Origin: Ampelocalamus luodianensis
Taxonomy: Eukaryota > Streptophyta > Magnoliopsida > Poales > Poaceae
Assembly: GCA_036346255.1 (NCBI GenBank)
Contig: CM070628.1
Coordinates: 22,335,840 to 22,399,839 of the forward strand
Direction of reading: 5' to 3'
Length of the DNA stretch: 64,000 bases
A program made the translations under genes and the position numbers. Below are positions 58,169-64,000 of the stretch, piece by piece; within the stretch, counting starts at the first letter, position 1; each line of letters opens with the position of its first letter. The notes under the pieces were generated by a model that made no database searches, was not told the origin of the DNA, and saw only the letters and a list, made by a program, of their open reading frames with translations.

Positions 58169-60979
58169 TGTTAGGACCCCGGACTTCTGAATTCGGACCC
58201 TCTGTGTATTTTGAACTAGTCTCATGATCAGTAGCTAGCTCACACAGTGGCAACATTGATGAAATCATATCCATACGATAAAATATCTAAGAAGAAGGCA
58301 AATTAATATTACTTAGTAGCAACAGACCTTATGGTCAAGGTTTACAAAGTTTTGCCACACCGGGCTTAAGACAAAAGAGTAAACTTGCAGCGGAATAAAA
58401 CAGCTCAAGGCAGCCATCCGACATGCCCATAGGTAATTGAGTGGAGAACGTGGCCTAGTTCACATAGTCCTCGAAGTACTCTGTGTTTTCTGGTTCTTCC
58501 TCGATGACTGATCAACAATGACATAAAGCCATGAGTACATAAAGTACTCAGCAAGTCGTAGAGAAATGTATGCAAATAGTATTCATGGAAGGCTTGAACA
58601 AGAGTAGCTTTATGGCTATTTTGTAAAAAGCAATATTAACAGTAAATACAGTAAATAGATTGAAAAACATAATTTAATAGATTAAATACAGAAGTAAACA
58701 AGTACTTTGAAACAACTAGCGAACTACCCGTTCACTTCCCAACCAACATTTTATGAAAAACACTACCCCCCGTGTGAAATCACTGGTATTGTTCATAATC
58801 GGGGACACAACTATTCAAATAGTTTTACACTCTACAGAGGTATAGCTTGACCCACAAGAGATAATCAATCTATAATATCGATCAAGACACGCTTCCGAAG
58901 GCGTGCGGTTAAATGATTATCACAAGGCTTTTACAAAGCTATGTCTTAATCTATTTCTACTCAATAAGGTTTCACCACTGACTAGTCCACACACTCACAA
59001 AATTTTCATCTTAACATACAACACAGTCATGGCCCCTTCTTGCTCTAGTGTGAATGTCTAACCCAGGGTTTACACTTCCACCAAAATAGATTAAAATCAA
59101 GGCAATGCTAATTAATTTGCCAGGTCCATCCCATACTGGACATGTGGTTGTACGGCATGGCTCAAATCAATGGCGCAGAAAGTTAAGTCCTTAGTGATTA
59201 CTTAGGTGAGACTACCTCATCCAAAATATGCTACACGCACCCCTTTTACTGCACGATCATTCACTTGAGTACGGAATCATTTTTGTTTAACCAAGACCAA
59301 TGGCATCCCCTGCCATGGCACAATAAATTTTAATAACAGTGGCTACCCGCCACAATTCCATATATCATTTAGTCAATATTTCTATTTTTGAACATGTGAT
59401 CATAAATCCCATCAGAATTCAAGCGTAACTAAGCATAACTACGATACCCATATTGGTAATAAAGTATGCCCAACTAGAATTAACCCAACCTACTGTGTCC
59501 AAGGATACATGCTATTTACAATTATTCAAGGAGGCATATTGTCAATTAGGTATTTAACTACTCTCGGAAAACCATTATTATAAAATTAGCAATGCATGCT
59601 GATATAAAACAATATAATTTTATAAAAATAGGTACAACATAATCAAAGGTCTATGACTTGCCTTCGTTGAAGGTTTGAGTTGCTTCGGCCGACGGGTTTA
59701 GGAAAGCTTCAGAAACGCCGGAATCTATAAGCGCAAAAATGAGCCAAATAAATACAACAATTCCAAATAAAATCCAAAATTTGTCAAATTAGAACCAAAA
59801 GAAAGGTACTAAATTTAGATGAATTTAGAAATAAGAATCGACGGAATCAGAGTTCGTATAAAGGAGAACGAACGTCTGGAAGATTGCAATCACATAAAAT
59901 GATAGAAAATAGAAAAAAATGGAATATCCCCTATAGTTCACTGTTTCGATGCTTTGACTGCCTAATCAGGGTTGACCACACATGCCCCACTTGCTAGTGA
60001 AACAACAGAGAAGGGAAATGAGAGGGGATGATACCAAGGGCCCACAAGTCATAGAGGCAAAGCAAAGTAACAGAGAGAGCACAACTTAGAGGAGAAGAGA
60101 GGAGTTCTAGGGCAGCACAGGCATGGTGGCGGTGTCTGCGAGGGGAGGGGTGGCGGTCGTCGGCAACAAGCAAAATGGGTTGCCGGCGACCCAAGGAGGT
60201 GATAGGAGGTGGCCGGCGACGGCGGCAGCTCGCATGAGTGGCGCGGGCGAGGACTGGCAAAGCGCGCGAGCACGGGTGCGCCTCGGCGGAAACACTGGGG
60301 TTGGGGAGGCACGGGGTGATTAGGACTGGCGGCGCCATGGCGGCGGCGACGGGAAAGACGCGGAGGTGGCGGCATGGCTTAGCGAGCAATCGACCGGGAG
60401 GGGGGAGGAAGGTGATGCCCGGGAACACGAGATGACGCAGCTAGGGAGGCAAGGACTTCGCTAGAGCGGGAGATCAGGCGGAGGTGGCGGTGGCCGATTT
60501 TGGAGAAGAAGGAGCTTGCGGCGCGGGTGCTTGTGGGAGGAGGAGGAGGAGGAGGGTGCATGCGCGCGACGGCAGGCATAAGGTGCGAGGGCGACGCATG
60601 GCTTGGGCAGGCGCGGCGTGGGGCGAGAGTCTTGGCGCGCGGCTGCGTGGCGGCCAGAGCATGGGGGTGTGCGGGTCGTGGAGATAGGGCAGCCAGAGCA
60701 AGGGCCAACAAAGGAAAGGAAAAAAGAGAAAAGGGAAAAAAAGAATAAAAAGAAAAAGAAAAAAGAAATGAAAATCCAAAATAAAATAAATTAAAAATAC
60801 CTAAAATCCTTGGAACCCAAGAATTAATAAAACAATTTTAAATTCAATTGAAGTTTATTTTAATCATTTAAAATATTTTAAATTCTGAAATTTAAATTTA
60901 AGCTTTAAATTTATTCAATAAAAACAAATAATTCATTTTAATTTTAAAGCCTAAAAACTACGAAAATCGGGATGCTACA
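58169..60979 (-). mobile_element. Long LTR, copy C, upstream of the FHA gene
   Basis: On + it begins TGTTAGGACCCCGGACTTC and ends TCGGGATGCTACA, giving TG..CA ends and a minus-strand start TGTAGCATCCCGATTTTCG. It shares with copy B the end region AATTCGGACCCTCT..GTGTAT..AACTAGTC, the AGTGGCAACAT.GATGAAAT phrase, the GCTATTTTGTAAAAAGCAA phrase and the overall order. It has no internal region, so it is a solo LTR of 2811 bp. The flanks are CCGAT and CCGTG, similar but not identical, so the target duplication is unproven. It runs antisense to the gene and ends about 480 bp from its start codon. Confidence 0.75.
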
Positions 60980-61462
60980 CCGTGAACCCTAACCGCTGCC
61001 GTCGCTGGAGAAGAAGCACACGGTGGGAGTTATTCTGCCTTCTGCGGGGTGGTGGGAGAAGAGAAGGACCGAGAAGAACCGGAGGCGGAGAAGCGCGCAC
61101 CAGCCACCAACAATGAATCCCAACCGCGAGCTCCCCTCGAGCGGCAGATCGGAGTATCGGACGAAGGCGCGCGATAGATTTCCACTTCTATTAGTTGGTA
61201 CTAGATACGAATGGGTTTTGATCTCGACCGCTGAACGGGAAACGAACGGCGAAGATCGCGCGAGCTGCACCCACGTGGTCACCGCCGCTAGCCAACGCCG
61301 ACTCGGATTCTTGAATCCCGCCGCTGCCTTCCCTTTCCCCAGTTCGTCGCCCGGACCGACCCAACTCCGCCTTCCTTCGCTCGACCCCGCCGCTGCTCAT
61401 CTCCCCACTTCGTCGTCGTCGTCTTCCTCTCTTCCCTTCTCCCGCACCCCCCGAACCCAGCC
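60980..61462 (+). promoter_or_regulatory. Promoter and 5' leader of the FHA gene
   Basis: 483 bp of GC-rich sequence between the solo LTR and the start codon. It probably contains the whole core promoter and leader, unless transcription starts in the LTR. ACTTCTATTAGTTGG near 61186 is its only AT-rich patch. No certain TATA box is present. The context CCAGCCATGAA at 61463 is a good plant start context. Confidence 0.4.
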
Positions 61463-63627
61463 ATGAACCCTCCCATGCCGCCGCCTCCGCCCCGAAACCC
61501 TAACCCCTCCTCCATGCGGCCGCCTCCTCTCCCGAAACCCTCGCCGTCTCCGCCTCAGGCGGCGTCGAAGTCTGACGAGTCGGTGGAGGGGAGCGCCAAC
61601 CCTACCCCTTCCTCCTCCTCTATGCCGCCTCCCCCGCCCCCAAAACCCTCGCCGCAGCCGGCGTTGAATCCTGACGCATCGGCAGAGGGGAGCGCTGACC
61701 TCGGCCCTTGCGCTAGCAACTCGTCGGCGGAGGAGGCGGGGAATCCGGTCGGGGCCTCTGGCGACACCGAGATGGCCGAGGCGGCGCCGCGGGCCCAGAA
61801 GCAGCAGCAGCTGGCCCGTGCGCCGTACGCCATCCCTGAGTGGAGCGCCGCCCCGGGTCACCCCTTCTTCCTCGAGGTGCTCAAGGACGGCGTCATCTTC
61901 GATAAGCTTGACGTGTGAGTCGTCGTCTCGGTCCTACCATTTGTTCGATTTCCAGCTCGCTGTTGTGGTTATTTTGCTGATTTTTTTGGGTTTATGTCTT
62001 CGTGAAGGATAATGCAATTAGGTCGTAGTGATTTTTTGTGTGTGTCTTTTAGTTGCTTGAACTGGCTAATTAGTACCCAAGGAACAGACGAAAAGTAGCT
62101 AAATGTTCATTCACGTGTTGATTCGCTGCACTGAACACGGCTTGCTGAGCACCTTTTGCATTGAAGCATACGAAATCATCTTCTATATAGTTGTGGATTG
62201 TTTATTTTACCAAGTTGTGGGCTGGTGAACTGACTGGCATTACATGTTGCAGGTCCAAGAAAGGAGCTTACATGTTTGGTCGAATTGATCTATGTGATTT
62301 TGTACTGGAGCATCCGACTATTTCTCGATTTCATGCTGGTATGTTTTAGCTATTTTTCTTTTCAATTATGACATAGGTAGAATCAAAGTTCATAATCCAG
62401 GTGTTTAACTTGCTGGTGAACTTACTCCCAGTCCAGAATGGGTTCTTGAAAACTACTGGTTTTTGGGGTATGTTTAGTTTGAAACTGAAAGAGAACTTTA
62501 AAACTTTTAAGGAATCTAGGCTGTAGCTGTCCTCTTCACTGCATTGACTGGATGTCTGGATGGTTCCTGTTTTTAAACAAAATTTGGAAATACTTTTGGA
62601 ACAGCAAACTAGGTCATCTTTTTACCAATTCCTGAGATAGCCGGCAAACCAGTAGCTGGTCCATCCCCAATATTTTGAACCTTGGGGAGAACAGTGAGAA
62701 CAACCTCTATTCATGATGCTAAGTGATTCATGAATATATAGGAAATGATATTGCATCAGGCAGCCATGGAACTTTGCTTGGAATAAACCTTTTTCTTGAG
62801 AGGGCACTGCTTTTAAAAAACTGTTTATTAATTGCCAAAATTAAACGGATGGCCTCTTAACAATGAAATAAAATTGAGTCAAGAGACTGAGCATTCAAAC
62901 TATGGAATCAAGATCCTAATAACACTTGATTTTATTGAATGGAGTCCTCCCATTAGTTTGGTAAGGAGTTCTGCACGGAGTGCATTGCACATATGTAAAA
63001 TTACTACCATTGATGATTTGGTGCTAACATGAGGTGAAGTACCACATGTATACTGTTTCCGCCTTTGTTGATGATAGTAATATGCTATGAGCAATGCCAT
63101 ATGGGCTATGGCCCATGTCATCATGTCAATGAGCAAACACTCATTTAGCATGCTACAACATATGAATATCGTTAGCACTAACTAGCAGAAAGAACTTAAT
63201 ACAATAAAGTCAAGAATTTGCGGGACTTGGTTAACCATATTGAAGTTTCTACAGTTGATTTTCTTGTGTAAATAGGTGCTTCTACTGTACTTCTCCTTAC
63301 AAAAATATGTTACTTAAAAGTGTTTTTTAGTGAGCAATTCTTCCCTTTTTTTTGGCATCTGCCATTAATTTTCAAATTATCTATGAGTCCAAAATTTTTG
63401 AACATGTCATAATCGATTTAATGTTCGTTAACCAGTGAATGCAATAATAGGATTAAGGCAAATCAGTATTACCTAATTATAATATGGAATATTTTCTTGT
63501 TTAGTGATTAAGATGCACACTCATTAGGTTCCTTTATGTTATTTTAGTTCTGCAGTTTAGAAATTATGGGGAGGTTTTCCTTTATGATCTTGGAAGCACA
63601 CATGGGTCTTTCATCAACAAAACTCAG
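61463..63627 (+). CDS. FHA-domain protein, kanadaptin-like, first three exons (continues past the window)
   Basis: Exons seen: 61463-61914, 62253-62338 and 63548-63627, with GT..AG introns and consistent phases (206 codons so far, ending on a codon boundary). Residues 1-115 are Pro/Ser/Ala-rich and of low complexity. Residues 125-150 (YAIPEWSAAPGHPFFLEVLK, then DGVIFDKLD) are the conserved lead-in of kanadaptin. Residues 151-206 are an FHA domain: FGRIDLCDFVLEHP, ISRFHAVLQFRNYGEVF and LYDLGSTHGSFINK, with the phosphothreonine-binding core positions G160-R161, S175, H178 and N203 present. FHA domains bind phosphothreonine peptides. Kanadaptin (SLC4A1AP) is a nuclear FHA protein whose plant role is little known. 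The rest of the protein lies to the right. No frame break is seen. Confidence 0.88.
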
Positions 63628-64000
63628 GTAATAGTTTCCTGCCATTTGTCTTGCTTCTGAAAAGAACAAAACTAATCCCGTTCATCCAAGCCTTCTAATA
63701 TATTTGTTTGAAGATCTTTATATCTTGAAACTACATGGCCTCTTATGAATGCATTGTGTCATTGTTCAATTTTCATGTTTTTTATTTTTAAAAAGCAGTG
63801 TGATTTGGGTTGGTAGTAGTCTGTTGCATTGTGTTCCTTCATTTACCTTTTGCTTGCTGAGTCACACTGTAAATCTGCCACATTTATGGAGTAAAAAAAG
63901 TTAAGAAAACAGTTAGTTTTTATCCCTTGGTCCTTTTATGCTTAGATGAATGCTGCTTCTTTGAGCTAATTTATTCTCTAGCTATTCCTGTACCATTCCT
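63628..64000 (+). other. Intron 3 of the FHA gene (start)
   Basis: GTAATAG follows the third exon at 63628. The remaining 370 bp are AT-rich with no open continuation of the FHA frame, so the window ends within an intron. Confidence 0.7.

Noticed and set aside
60049..60780. Open frames in the GC-rich part of 60.0-60.8 kb
   Set aside because: They lie in solo LTR copy C, are Pro/Ala/Arg-rich and match no domain.

Overview
This is a stretch of plant nuclear DNA, almost certainly from a grass. Two intron-containing genes of ordinary plant type (GT..AG introns, GC-rich first exons and AT-rich introns, as in Poaceae) sit in a sea of nested transposable elements of grass type. The species cannot be named from the sequence alone. 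Nothing bacterial, viral or organellar is visible, and no tRNA, rRNA or CRISPR array was found.

Genes. (1) 38258-41098, + strand: a five-exon vacuolar-type amino acid transporter of the AVT6/SLC38 family. Its fourth exon carries two single-base deletions about 20 bp apart, so as written the frame runs into a stop. (2) 61463-63627 and beyond the right edge, + strand: the first three exons of an FHA-domain protein resembling kanadaptin (SLC4A1AP). A short cytochrome P450 fragment lies at about 16.1 kb.

Layout. 1-2.97 kb: broken Ty3/gypsy pieces (protease region, an LTR end, a tRNA-iMet primer site, a second protease region) and an inverted Copia LTR fragment. 4.94-7.01 kb: a Mutator-like foldback element with arms of about 1 kb and a perfect 9-bp target duplication. 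8.16-14.3 kb: a Copia element on the minus strand, its reverse transcriptase split by a 1.6-kb solo LTR. 17.3-19.1 kb: a Stowaway-like MITE split by an internally deleted hAT element. 19.8-28.9 kb: a second minus-strand Copia element with both LTRs, one of them split by a 2.9-kb solo LTR rich in CGGTAGTACCG palindromes. 30.6-32.9 kb: a minus-strand MULE transposase relic interrupted by a hAT element. 34.15-37.3, 43.3-47.13 and 58.17-60.98 kb: three copies of one long LTR family without internal regions, two of them inverted around the transporter gene and one directly upstream of the FHA gene. 47.9-56.9 kb: a complete LTR retrotransposon with near-identical 2.3-kb LTRs but a decayed Ty3/gypsy interior, apparently set inside an older Tourist-like element.

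The two genes have no visible functional link. The main story is insertion history: at least six insertions can be fixed by exact target-site duplications (9 bp at the foldback MULE; 8 bp at two hATs; 5 bp at two solo LTRs nested in Copia elements, one free solo LTR and the 9-kb element). Several of these can be ordered in time because one element interrupts another.
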